Under the pieces are notes generated by a model that ran no database searches, was not told the origin of the DNA, and saw nothing but the letters and a program-made list of their open reading frames with translations. From NCBI GenBank assembly GCA_041600735.1, contig JBFIJN010000002.1:11178-75177 (forward strand): 64,000 bases of DNA. Reading direction: 5' to 3'. The stretch is from Paraliomyxa sp041600735 (lineage in GTDB: Bacteria; Myxococcota_A; Polyangia; Nannocystales; Nannocystaceae). A program made the translations under genes and the position numbers. Below, one piece after another: positions 1-7,034 of this stretch. Each line of letters begins with the position of its first letter. The first letter of the stretch is position 1.

Positions 1-290
1 ACTACCGGATCCCCACGTTCCTCGACACGCCCGAGCTGCGCTCGCTCATCGTCGAGGCGCCCGACGAGCAAGGGCCGTACGGGGCCAAGGAGGCCGGCGA
101 GGGGCCGCTGCATCCCTCGATTCCCGCGATCGCCAACGCGATCTTCGATGCGGTGGGCGTGCGCATGGACGAGCTCCCGTTCACCCCGCCGCGGGTGCTG
201 GCAGCGATCGAGCAGCGGCGCGCCCGCGAGGCCGCAGGCGAGCTGTCGCCGCACAAGCAAGCGTCGGGCGGCGCACGGAGGACGGCCTAA
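1..290 (+). CDS. Molybdenum hydroxylase large (molybdopterin-binding) subunit, C-terminal end only
   Basis: Open at the left edge; about 95 C-terminal residues are present, ending in TAA at 288-290. The sequence YRIPTFLDTPE followed by EGPYGAKEAGEGPLHPSIPA and an AIANAIFDAVG segment is the typical end of xanthine dehydrogenase/4-hydroxybenzoyl-CoA reductase alpha subunits, where the GAKEAGE loop carries the conserved Glu that deprotonates water or the Mo ligand. The stop codon overlaps the ATG of the next gene (TAATG), so the two are translationally coupled subunits of one enzyme. Most of the protein, including the substrate pocket that would separate a purine from an aromatic-CoA substrate, lies outside the window, so the substrate is judged from the neighbouring subunit. 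Confidence 0.85.
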   Translation, partial: YRIPTFLDTPELRSLIVEAPDEQGPYGAKEAGEGPLHPSIPAIANAIFDAVGVRMDELPFTPPRVLAAIEQRRAREAAGELSPHKQASGGARRTA

Positions 291-1291
291 TGCTGCGCAT
301 GCCACGTTTCTCGGTCGAGCTGCCGACCTCCGTCGACGAGGCGGTCCGCGCCCTCGCCACCCCAGGCGCCCGCGTGGTGGCCGGGGGCACCGATCTGCTG
401 CCCAACCTCAAGCACCGGCTCGAGCAGCCGCCGGTGCTGGTGAGCCTGAGTCGCGTTCGCGAGCTGTCCGACGTCACGGTGGATGAGGCGGCCGGCGTGC
501 TCCGCATCGGCGCCCGGGTCACGCTCACGCAGTTGTCCGAGCACCCGCAGGTGCGCGAGCGCTTCCCCAGCCTCGCGCACGCGGCCGGCCTCGTGGCGAG
601 CCCGCTCATCCGCAACATGGGCACGATCGGGGGCAACGTGAACCTCGACACCCGCTGTCGCTACGTCAACCAGACCGCGTTCTGGCGCGATGCGATCGGC
701 GGCGGCTGCCTCAAGAGCGAGGGCAACGTGTGCTTCGTGGTGCCGGGCGGTCGCAACTGCGTGGCCGCGATGAGCAGCGATTGCGTGCCAGTGCTGATCT
801 CGCTCGGCGCCCGCATGATGCTGCTGGGCGGGCAGGGCCCGCGCGAGCTCGCGCTCGAGGACTACTACCACGCAGACGGCACGCGCCACACCCGGCGCAA
901 CGACGACGAGCTGACCACGGAGCTCCGCGTGCCGCTGCCCGCGGCCCCGCGCCGCAGCCACTACGCCAAGTGGACGGTGCGCGGCAGCATCGACTTCCCC
1001 CTCATCAGCGTGGCGCTGTGCTTCGAGCTGGCCGAGGACCGCGTAGCGGCTGCGGTCACGGCGGCACACGTGGTGGTCGGGGTGCTCGGCTCCAAGCCAC
1101 GACGGGTGACCCGCCTCGACGACGTGCTCGGCAAGGCGCTCGACGATCCCGGCTTCGCCCAGGCGGTCGCCGAGCGCGTGCACCAGCAGTGCAAGCCGCT
1201 CGAGAACGTGCCCTACGAGGGGCCCTATCGCCGCCAGATGCTGCGGGTGCACACCCGGCGCGCGATCGAGGCGATCGTGGCCGCGGGCTAG
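290..1291 (+). CDS. hcrB: FAD-binding subunit of a 4-hydroxybenzoyl-CoA reductase-like molybdenum hydroxylase
   Basis: A 333-aa CO-dehydrogenase-type flavoprotein. FAD-binding loops are visible as VAGGTDLLPN (residues 30-39) and MGTIGGNVN (110-118). Between and after them are four cysteines, Cys123, Cys140, Cys148 and Cys157, whose spacing matches, as I recall, the extra [4Fe-4S] insert of the Thauera 4-hydroxybenzoyl-CoA reductase beta subunit; ordinary xanthine dehydrogenase FAD subunits lack it. The reductase removes the phenolic hydroxyl of 4-hydroxybenzoyl-CoA in anaerobic aromatic degradation. Gene order alpha then beta fits the hbaBCD-type arrangement, so the 2Fe-2S gamma subunit would lie upstream of the window. 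No gamma gene follows; the next gene is convergent. The family is certain and the substrate is inferred from the cysteine pattern. Confidence 0.8.
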   Translation: MLRMPRFSVELPTSVDEAVRALATPGARVVAGGTDLLPNLKHRLEQPPVLVSLSRVRELSDVTVDEAAGVLRIGARVTLTQLSEHPQVRERFPSLAHAAGLVASPLIRNMGTIGGNVNLDTRCRYVNQTAFWRDAIGGGCLKSEGNVCFVVPGGRNCVAAMSSDCVPVLISLGARMMLLGGQGPRELALEDYYHADGTRHTRRNDDELTTELRVPLPAAPRRSHYAKWTVRGSIDFPLISVALCFELAEDRVAAAVTAAHVVVGVLGSKPRRVTRLDDVLGKALDDPGFAQAVAERVHQQCKPLENVPYEGPYRRQMLRVHTRRAIEAIVAAG

Positions 1292-1298
1292 GGGGTCG

Positions 1299-2054
1299 TC
1301 ACGCCGCGCCACCCCAAGCGCTCGCCGCTGCGCTCGCCTTGCCGTGACCGTGCTCGGGCTCGGTGATCGCGGCCACCGTGTCGCCCACGAGCTCTTGGGC
1401 GCGGCGCAGCACCGCGCGCCGGCTCGAGCCGAGGCGCGCGAGCGTGGCCCCGTGATCCGCGACCACGACCGCGCTCGCGGCCAAGCCCAGCCCGGCCCAG
1501 GCCGCCGCGACCCCGCGACGGTGCGCCGCCGAGGGCAGGGCCGAGCGCAGGAACTCCACGTGGAAGCGCAGGTGCAGCGCCTCGTCGCCCGCGATCTCCC
1601 GCAGTGCCGTGCGCAGCGGTCCCACCGGCAGACGCTCCACCAGCGTGCCGTAGAAGCTCAGCGCCGCCACCTCGGCCGCGAGCAGCACCAGCATCTCGAG
1701 CCCGGGGCCGGCGAGCCGGCGCACGCGGCCGAACAGCGTCGACGACCACGTGCGCGAGAGCGGTCGGCCCCCGAGTGTCCGGATCGCAGCGCCGAGGATC
1801 GCAGCATGACGACCCTCCTCGGCGATGAACGAGCGCAGCGACTCGAGATAGTCGGGCGAGAGCTTCCACGCGATCGCGCGGCGGCGAAGGTCCGCGACGA
1901 TGCGCCCCTCGCCGGTCTCGCCCAGCTGGAAGTGGGCGAGGCTCTGCGCGAGGCAGGCTCTCAGCTCGCGGGGTATCTCCGTCACGTCGTCGCTCGGCGG
2001 CCGTGCACGCTTGCTTCGCTGCTCGAAGAGGGATCGCCAGTGGGTCCACTGCAT
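1299..2054 (-). CDS. Ferritin-like di-iron protein
   Basis: A 251-aa soluble helical protein. The order of likely metal ligands is a Glu in the GETGEG helix, EEGRH, a Glu in AAEVAAL, and DEALH, that is two E-x-x-H motifs on a four-helix bundle as in ferritin-like and AurF-type di-iron proteins. This predicts an oxygenase, hydroxylase or iron-handling role; the substrate cannot be read from the sequence. The ATG at 2054 is chosen because the long upstream extension of the reading frame is Arg/Pro/Ser-rich out-of-frame-like sequence with no family character. It ends 7 bp from the convergent FAD-subunit gene, with no room for a separate terminator. Confidence 0.65.
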   Translation of the reverse strand: MQWTHWRSLFEQRSKRARPPSDDVTEIPRELRACLAQSLAHFQLGETGEGRIVADLRRRAIAWKLSPDYLESLRSFIAEEGRHAAILGAAIRTLGGRPLSRTWSSTLFGRVRRLAGPGLEMLVLLAAEVAALSFYGTLVERLPVGPLRTALREIAGDEALHLRFHVEFLRSALPSAAHRRGVAAAWAGLGLAASAVVVADHGATLARLGSSRRAVLRRAQELVGDTVAAITEPEHGHGKASAAASAWGGAA

Positions 2055-2414
2055 GGGAGGTTCATGACCTGGCGCTCGGGGCTCGGCCGCCCCGCACCGG
2101 GTCGACGGTCGCAACTCGCGCTCGAGCGGCCGGCACTCGCCCGCGATCTGCTGCGAGGCCGCGGCGCACCGAGCTCGATGTTCGTCGCTGCGTGAGATCT
2201 GTCGCTCGCAATCGCCTCGAGGGGCCTCGTGACCGTCTTGCTTGCGGCGAGCGGGTCTGCAACCGTCCGCCGCCCGCCCCGTCATGGCGAGTGCCGCAAC
2301 GCCCCACCCCACGGGGCTCGAACGCGGGCGCGATTCACGCTGCCCGCCGACCACGGCCAACCCCGCCGAACCCGAGCTGGTTCGGAGTGACACCAGATTC
2401 AAGAGGAACACCCA
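2055..2414. other. Intergenic region between divergent genes
   Basis: About 360 bp separating the start of the ferritin-like gene (minus) from the lipoprotein gene at 2415 (plus). It must contain both promoters. The only clear element is a purine-rich AAGAGGAA Shine-Dalgarno about 8 nt before the ATG at 2415. I saw no convincing small gene, repeat or operator. Confidence 0.5.
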
Positions 2415-3005
2415 ATGCGCATCCGTACTTTCGCCACCCTGTTTGCCCTCACCGGAATCCTTGGCTTCTCCGCCTGCGACAAGAAGGAAGAGAAGAAGGA
2501 AGACAAGAAGGCCGACGCGAAGAAGGACGAGAAGAAGGCCGACGCGAAGACCGACGTCAAGGCCGAGCCCGCCGCCGACGGTGGTGCCGAGCCTGCGGCC
2601 GACGGTGGCGAGGCGGCGGCCGCTGGCGCCGTCGAGCTCACCGACCTCGGCCTCAAGGCCGAAGCCCCCGCGGGCAGCAGCGCCGGCAAGGCGATCGTCG
2701 GCGAGGGCATGATGGTCCAGGGCCCCGGCCTGATCGCGACCGTCGAGGTCGCCTCCGACACCCGCCCCAAGACCGCGGAGGAGGCCGAGAAGGAGGCCGA
2801 CATGTACACGCCCAAGAACCTCGTCAGCGAGAAGCTCGAGGACGGCTTCGTCGTGACCTTCGACAACGAGGGTGGCATGGGCGCCAACTTCTTCGTCAAC
2901 GTTCGCCGCGAGATCGACGGCAAGAGCTACTGGTGCGAGACCACCGCTTCGTCGGCCGAGCAGCAGGCCAACGCGGTCGCCTTCTGCAAGAGCCTCACGA
3001 AGTAG
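2415..3005 (+). CDS. Putative lipoprotein with charged Lys/Glu/Asp linker
   Basis: A 196-aa protein with a lipoprotein signal peptide: Arg residues at 2 and 4, a hydrophobic core, and the lipobox GFSAC with Cys21. Residues 22-70 are a low-complexity Lys/Glu/Asp/Ala linker of KKEEKKEDKKADAKKDEKK type, probably extended and reaching into the periplasm or away from the outer membrane. The C-terminal 120 residues look globular (ITVEVAS-like strands, two cysteines near the end in YWCET and AFCKSL that may form a disulphide). No family recognised. A good Shine-Dalgarno and a following hairpin at 3047 suggest a monocistronic, well expressed envelope protein. Confidence 0.75.
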   Translation: MRIRTFATLFALTGILGFSACDKKEEKKEDKKADAKKDEKKADAKTDVKAEPAADGGAEPAADGGEAAAAGAVELTDLGLKAEAPAGSSAGKAIVGEGMMVQGPGLIATVEVASDTRPKTAEEAEKEADMYTPKNLVSEKLEDGFVVTFDNEGGMGANFFVNVRREIDGKSYWCETTASSAEQQANAVAFCKSLTK

Positions 3006-3046
3006 CCCTCGTGCTGCTTGGCGTGACCCCTCGGGTCGCGCCGCTC

Positions 3047-3076
3047 GACGCCGCCCCGGTCTCCGCGGGCGGCGTC
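3047..3076 (+). terminator. Hairpin terminator candidate after the 2415 lipoprotein
   Basis: GACGCCGCC and GGCGGCGTC form a 9-bp perfect stem with a 12-nt loop, followed by TTCGTG rather than a full T-run. It lies 42 bp after the stop of the plus gene and 24 bp before the end of the convergent minus gene. Confidence 0.5.
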
Positions 3077-3099
3077 TTCGTGTCCAGCGTGTTCGTGTC

Positions 3100-4206
3100 T
3101 CACTCGACGAGCTTCAGCGGCTCGCCCAGCCCCACCGCGCGCAGCCACGGCAACCCGAGCTCCGACGTTGGCGTCACCGGGATCTCGTAGGTCTTGCTGG
3201 TCTTGCCCGTCGACATGACGACGTGGGCGAACTCGAGGCGCGTGAGCTCTTCGAGCAGGCCCGCGGCCATTAGCGCGTCGGCCTTCGCCTCGTCGAGCTC
3301 GCGGTTGCCCACGCGCAAGCGGTTGTGGGCAACTCCGCTGATCGAGGCCTGCACGATCAGCCCGTGCTCCTTGCGTATGCGGCTCGGAAGCTCGTCGAAG
3401 AAGGCATCGCGCGCCTCGACCTGCTCGCCCAGGCGACGCTGGCTGATGCTGTACAGCAGCCGACGCCGACAACGCTCGAGATCGGCGGTGACCGACTTGG
3501 CCCGACGACTCACGGGGACCAAGCGCAGGTGCGCCCACGCCTCGGCCACTCGCTGCAGGTTGCCGCAGCGGTTTCCGCCGCCCGAGGCTCGCTTCGCCTC
3601 TTCGATCGCGCGTCGGATCGCGAGCTCGCGCTCCTCGGGATCGGAGGGCAGCGGATCGACCTGAGGGATGTCCTCGGGCACGACCGGCGCGGTGATGGAG
3701 GGGATCTCGAGCGGCTCGCGAGGCTCGGGAGGGCGCTCGGGCTCCGCTCCGTCGTCGCCGGCCAGCTCATGGGGCTCTCCGGTGGAAGCCGCGGGCTCGC
3801 CGGTGGACCCCGCGGCCGCGCCGGTCGAGGCCGCCGCGGGGTCGCCGGTGGAAGCCGCCGCCGGCTCCCCGCCGGTGGAGCCCTCGAGCTCCCCCGCGCC
3901 GCCGGTGGAGCCCGCCTCCGCGAGCCCGTCGTCGACGTCGACCCCCGGAGTCTTCGCGATGATCTCCCGCGGCGCCGGAGGGACGGGGCGGGCCGCGATC
4001 GCGTCGGCGACCTGGATCCTCACCCACGTGCCGCCCGCGGCCGCACCGAGGAACACGAGCAGCGACATGAGCATCATCCGCGCGCCCATGCGCCGCGACG
4101 TGCCGACGAGGGTGGCGGCGACGACCACGAACAGCGACAAGAGCCACAGCGCGGCGGCAGCCAGCATGGCCGTGCCCCACGGATCGGCGGCGGGATCGAA
4201 GCGCAT
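3100..4206 (-). CDS. Membrane-anchored protein with STG repeat linker
   Basis: A 368-aa protein, unrecognised. Two transmembrane helices lie at about residues 12-34 and 43-64, joined by a short basic loop (GTSRRMGAR). They are followed by a Pro/Ala segment and then by a degenerate repeat of STG(E/D/G)PAAA units around residues 100-160, coded by imperfect repeats at about 3780-3920. The C-terminal 200 residues look soluble and basic, with two cysteines (NRCGN and LERCRR) and an AEAWAHLRL segment. The STG linker is typical of surface or periplasmic proteins in Nannocystis-like myxobacteria. The ATG at 4206 is chosen because it directly precedes the first helix. A small inverted repeat at 4213-4226 lies just upstream. 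Confidence 0.6.
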   Translation of the reverse strand: MRFDPAADPWGTAMLAAAALWLLSLFVVVAATLVGTSRRMGARMMLMSLLVFLGAAAGGTWVRIQVADAIAARPVPPAPREIIAKTPGVDVDDGLAEAGSTGGAGELEGSTGGEPAAASTGDPAAASTGAAAGSTGEPAASTGEPHELAGDDGAEPERPPEPREPLEIPSITAPVVPEDIPQVDPLPSDPEERELAIRRAIEEAKRASGGGNRCGNLQRVAEAWAHLRLVPVSRRAKSVTADLERCRRRLLYSISQRRLGEQVEARDAFFDELPSRIRKEHGLIVQASISGVAHNRLRVGNRELDEAKADALMAAGLLEELTRLEFAHVVMSTGKTSKTYEIPVTPTSELGLPWLRAVGLGEPLKLVE

Positions 4207-4212
4207 TTTGCC

Positions 4213-4226
4213 GTGTAAGGGTACAC
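4213..4226. promoter_or_regulatory. Small inverted repeat before the STG membrane protein
   Basis: GTGTA and TACAC arms separated by AGGG, centred 13-14 bp upstream of the minus-strand start at 4206. On that strand it reads TACCCT then TACAC, so it may be part of a promoter (-10-like TACCCT) or an operator. Short, so uncertain. Confidence 0.3.
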
Positions 4227-4274
4227 CGCGGGGGTAATTGCGGAAAACCAGGGCCGCGGAGGCGGGGCCGGCGG

Positions 4275-4730
4275 CTACGAGGGCGGGGTGCAGTAGGCGT
4301 TCAGCTGCTCGAGCAGGGCGGCCTGAGCCTCGAGGAAGGCGTCCGCTTGCTTGGCCGCGGCATTGAGCCCGAGCACGTCCTTCTCCCGCGCGGCACGGCG
4401 CATGGCCTCGGCCGCGGCGCGAGCATCCATGAGCTGTCGGCGGTAGCGCAGGCCAAAGCCGGCCAGGCGCTCGTCTTCGAGCTGGAGGACGGCCAGCTGG
4501 TGGTCCGCCTGCTCGATCGCCGCGAGCAGGGCATCGATCGCCTTGGGCTCGGACTCGACGCGCGCCAGGCCCTCCACCGCGCGCGCCATGGCTTCGGTAT
4601 GGGGGTTGATCTGCTCGACCAGCGCATTGCACTGGCTCACGCGCTCATCGCAGGCGCCCAGCCCCCACGGGAGCAGCCACGCCGCAGCGAAGCTCGCGAT
4701 CCGGGCCGAGGTGGTCGAGCGACGTGGCAT
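4275..4730 (-). CDS. Small helical lipoprotein
   Basis: A 151-aa protein with a clear lipoprotein signal (PRR N-terminus, hydrophobic core, lipobox GLGAC, Cys27). The mature part is almost entirely alpha-helical and Ala/Glu/Leu-rich with coiled-coil character, and has one Cys near each end (SQCNAL and AYCTPP) that could pair. No family recognised. It lies 68 bp upstream of the STG membrane protein on the same strand and may share a transcript. The ATG at 4730 is preferred because the reading frame upstream, although open for more than 1 kb, is the shadow of the transporter genes on the other strand. Confidence 0.65.
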   Translation of the reverse strand: MPRRSTTSARIASFAAAWLLPWGLGACDERVSQCNALVEQINPHTEAMARAVEGLARVESEPKAIDALLAAIEQADHQLAVLQLEDERLAGFGLRYRRQLMDARAAAEAMRRAAREKDVLGLNAAAKQADAFLEAQAALLEQLNAYCTPPS

Positions 4731-4818
4731 GCCGGCCGGGCGAGAGGCTACGACGCCCACCCGGCGGTTCCCACCCCATTGTGACCTCGACCCCGAGTCG
4801 CTGGGTTGCAGCCGCCCA

Positions 4819-4848
4819 TTGCGGTGGGGCGGTGTGGGTTGCCATACT
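4819..4848 (+). promoter_or_regulatory. Candidate promoter of the TRAP operon (leaderless)
   Basis: TTGCGG (4819-4824), 18-bp spacer, CATACT (4843-4848), then only 8 nt before the ATG at 4857. Transcription would begin at or next to the start codon, and no Shine-Dalgarno is present. Confidence 0.45.
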
Positions 4849-4856
4849 CCGCACCA

Positions 4857-5795
4857 ATGTCGAGCATCGCTACGTGGACGTATCGGATCGCCGCGGCGGC
4901 GGCCCTCGTGCTCTTTGGCGCGAGCGGCTGCAACGTCAAGAAGTTCACCGCCGATACCACCGCCAAGAATCTCGAGTTCGGGTCGGTGGCGATGGATCGC
5001 GAGGCCGACCTCGAGTTCGCCCGCTACGCGTTCCCGGCCAGCCTCAAGACCATCGAGACCTTCCTCGTCTCCTCGCCCGAGAATCGCTCGCTGCTGCTGC
5101 TGCTGGCGCGCGGCTACAATGCCTATGCCTTCGGCATCATCGAGGCCGACCTCGAGCACGCGCTGCTCGACGGTCCCGAGGAGGCGGTCGAGAGCCTCTC
5201 GCGGCGCGCTCGGATCCACTACCTGCGCGGCCGCGAGTATGGCTTTCGCTGGCTCGATCGCCCCAAGCTCAAGGCCGCGGCGCTCGAGGGCGACCTCGAA
5301 GCCCTCGATGCAGAGCTGGCCACGCTGAAGGCCGCGGACACCCCCGGGCTGTTCTGGGCGGTCTACGGCTGGGCCTCCGCGGTCAACCTGGCCAAGGACG
5401 ACTCCGAGATGATGACGGGCCTGACGCCGATCGAGCACATCATGAATCGCGTCTACGAGCTCGATCCCGACTACGAAGCGGGCGCGCCCTATGCCCTGCT
5501 CGGGGTCTATCACGCGAGCAAGCCCCCGGCGCTCGGTGGCGACCCCGAGAAGGCCAAGGGCTACTTCGACGCGGGGATGGCCGCGCACGGCGACGAGAAT
5601 CTGCTGCTGCCGTACCTCTACGCCCGCTTCTACGCGCCCATGGTGCAAGACCAGGCGTTGTTCGATGCGATGATCGCGAAGGTCGCCAACGCCGACGTCG
5701 CGGCGCACCCAGATCTGCGGCTGACCAACGAAATCGCTAGGGATCGCGCGCGCTTCTGGGCGAAGCACGTGGATGAGATCATCCTTCCCGAGTAG
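4857..5795 (+). CDS. TatT-family TPR lipoprotein of a TRAP transporter
   Basis: A 312-aa lipoprotein (lipobox GASGC, Cys25) followed by helical tetratricopeptide-like repeats, including LLLLLARGYNAYAFG and the conserved region GAPYALLGVYHASKPPALGG. This matches the TRAP-associated TatT component first described in Treponema, a TPR protein that binds the periplasmic solute receptor and may deliver hydrophobic ligands from the outer membrane. It is the first gene of tatT-dctP-dctQ-dctM, all on one strand with short gaps, so it should act with the receptor encoded next. In the mature part, residues FTADTTAKNLEFGSVAMDRE precede the first repeat. Start chosen at the ATG giving the lipoprotein signal; the promoter suggests a leaderless message. 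Confidence 0.85.
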   Translation: MSSIATWTYRIAAAAALVLFGASGCNVKKFTADTTAKNLEFGSVAMDREADLEFARYAFPASLKTIETFLVSSPENRSLLLLLARGYNAYAFGIIEADLEHALLDGPEEAVESLSRRARIHYLRGREYGFRWLDRPKLKAAALEGDLEALDAELATLKAADTPGLFWAVYGWASAVNLAKDDSEMMTGLTPIEHIMNRVYELDPDYEAGAPYALLGVYHASKPPALGGDPEKAKGYFDAGMAAHGDENLLLPYLYARFYAPMVQDQALFDAMIAKVANADVAAHPDLRLTNEIARDRARFWAKHVDEIILPE

Positions 5796-5874
5796 TTCGG
5801 CGAATTCGCCATTCTTAGACCTAGGGCCCTTCTGGTAAGAGCAAGGCACCCTCACGCACCCGGAGCACCCAACG

Positions 5875-6894
5875 ATGACGTCAGCGATCCGCAAGCCCCT
5901 CCGTCGAACCTTCCTCAAGGGCACCGCCGCCGCCACGGCCGCCGTGGCCACCGGCTTCCCGCTCATCGCCAAGGGCGCGGCCGAGCACACGCTGAAGGTC
6001 GCCACGCTCGCGCCCGACGGCTCGACCTGGCACAAGGCGTTCAAGCAGGTCGCGCGCGACGTGAAGGAGAAGACGGATGGCCGCATCGTCATCAAGATCT
6101 ACGCCGGCGGCGTGATGGGTGACGAGCCCGCGATGGTCCGCAAGATGCGGACCGGGCAGCTCGATGGCGCCGCGGTCACCAACGTGGGCCTGGGAGACAT
6201 CAATCCGCAGCTGCTCATGCTCCAGCTGCCGCTGTTGTTCCGCAACAACGAAGAGCTCGACCGCGTGCGCGGGGCGATGAGCTCGAAGTTCGAAGGCCTG
6301 CTGAAGGACTCGGGCTTCGTGCTCAACGGGTGGGGCGACGTTGGCTTCACCTACCTGTTCTCCAACTCGCCGATCCGCAAGCCCTCCGATGCCAAGTCCA
6401 CCAAGATGTGGGTCTGGGACTCGGACCCGGTGTCCAAGGAGGTCATGAAGGTCGCGGGGATCAATGCGATCCCGCTGGGCGTGCCCGACGTGCTCCCCAG
6501 CCTCCAGACCGGCGTGATCGATGCGTACCTCAACTCCCCCTACGGCGCGATCGCGCTGCAGTGGTACACGAAGGCCGCTTACATCACCGACCTCAAGCTG
6601 GCGATGACCATCGGTGGCTCGGTGATGACCACGGCCTCGTGGAACAAGCTCTCGGACGCCGACCGGGAGATCCTCCAGGGGATCGCACAGGCCAAGCACG
6701 GGGCCTTGCTCAAGCGGATCCGCAGCGACAACGTCAAGGCCATCGACGCGCTCAAGTCCAAGGGGATGGAGGTCATTCAGCCCGAGGACTTCGCCGCGTG
6801 GAAGAAGGTCGCGGACACGGTGCGAACCAACCTCACCGGATCGCTGTTCGACAAGGCGCTCATGGCCGAGATGATGGGTCACCTCGGGCGCTAG
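5875..6894 (+). CDS. dctP: TRAP transporter solute-binding protein DctP
   Basis: A 339-aa periplasmic receptor with a twin-arginine signal (RRTFLKG at 10-16, Ala-rich hydrophobic core, cleavage near residue 35). The mature protein starts HTLKVATLAPDGSTWHKAF and carries the DctP fold motifs GGVMGDEPAMVRKMRTGQLD and PDVLPSLQTGVIDAYLNSP. In classical dicarboxylate-binding DctP proteins an Arg in a KGLKIRV-like strand pairs with the ligand carboxylate; here the equivalent strand reads KMWVW (177-181), with no Arg. Together with the partner TatT lipoprotein, this argues for a ligand other than a simple C4-dicarboxylate. Export through Tat implies folding before secretion. A strong hairpin after the stop may raise dctP mRNA relative to the permeases. 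Confidence 0.92.
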   Translation: MTSAIRKPLRRTFLKGTAAATAAVATGFPLIAKGAAEHTLKVATLAPDGSTWHKAFKQVARDVKEKTDGRIVIKIYAGGVMGDEPAMVRKMRTGQLDGAAVTNVGLGDINPQLLMLQLPLLFRNNEELDRVRGAMSSKFEGLLKDSGFVLNGWGDVGFTYLFSNSPIRKPSDAKSTKMWVWDSDPVSKEVMKVAGINAIPLGVPDVLPSLQTGVIDAYLNSPYGAIALQWYTKAAYITDLKLAMTIGGSVMTTASWNKLSDADREILQGIAQAKHGALLKRIRSDNVKAIDALKSKGMEVIQPEDFAAWKKVADTVRTNLTGSLFDKALMAEMMGHLGR

Positions 6895-6909
6895 ACCGCC
6901 CCCGAGGAG

Positions 6910-6931
6910 CCGGCCGGGGCTGCCCGGCCGG
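6910..6931 (+). terminator. Strong hairpin between dctP and dctQ
   Basis: CCGGCCGGG and CCCGGCCGG form a perfect 9-bp G+C stem with a 4-nt loop, 15 bp after the dctP stop and 104 bp before dctQ. No T-run follows, so it is more likely a 3'-end stabiliser or partial attenuator than a full terminator. It would give the usual excess of receptor over membrane subunits. Confidence 0.5.
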
Positions 6932-7034
6932 GGTCGCTTGCGGGGTGCCCCGAGCCGTTCTTCGTAGTGGTCTCGGTCTCGGGGCGGGCGTGTTGCACAG
7001 CACTGCGGCGCGAAAATGAGGTACACGTCTGGGC

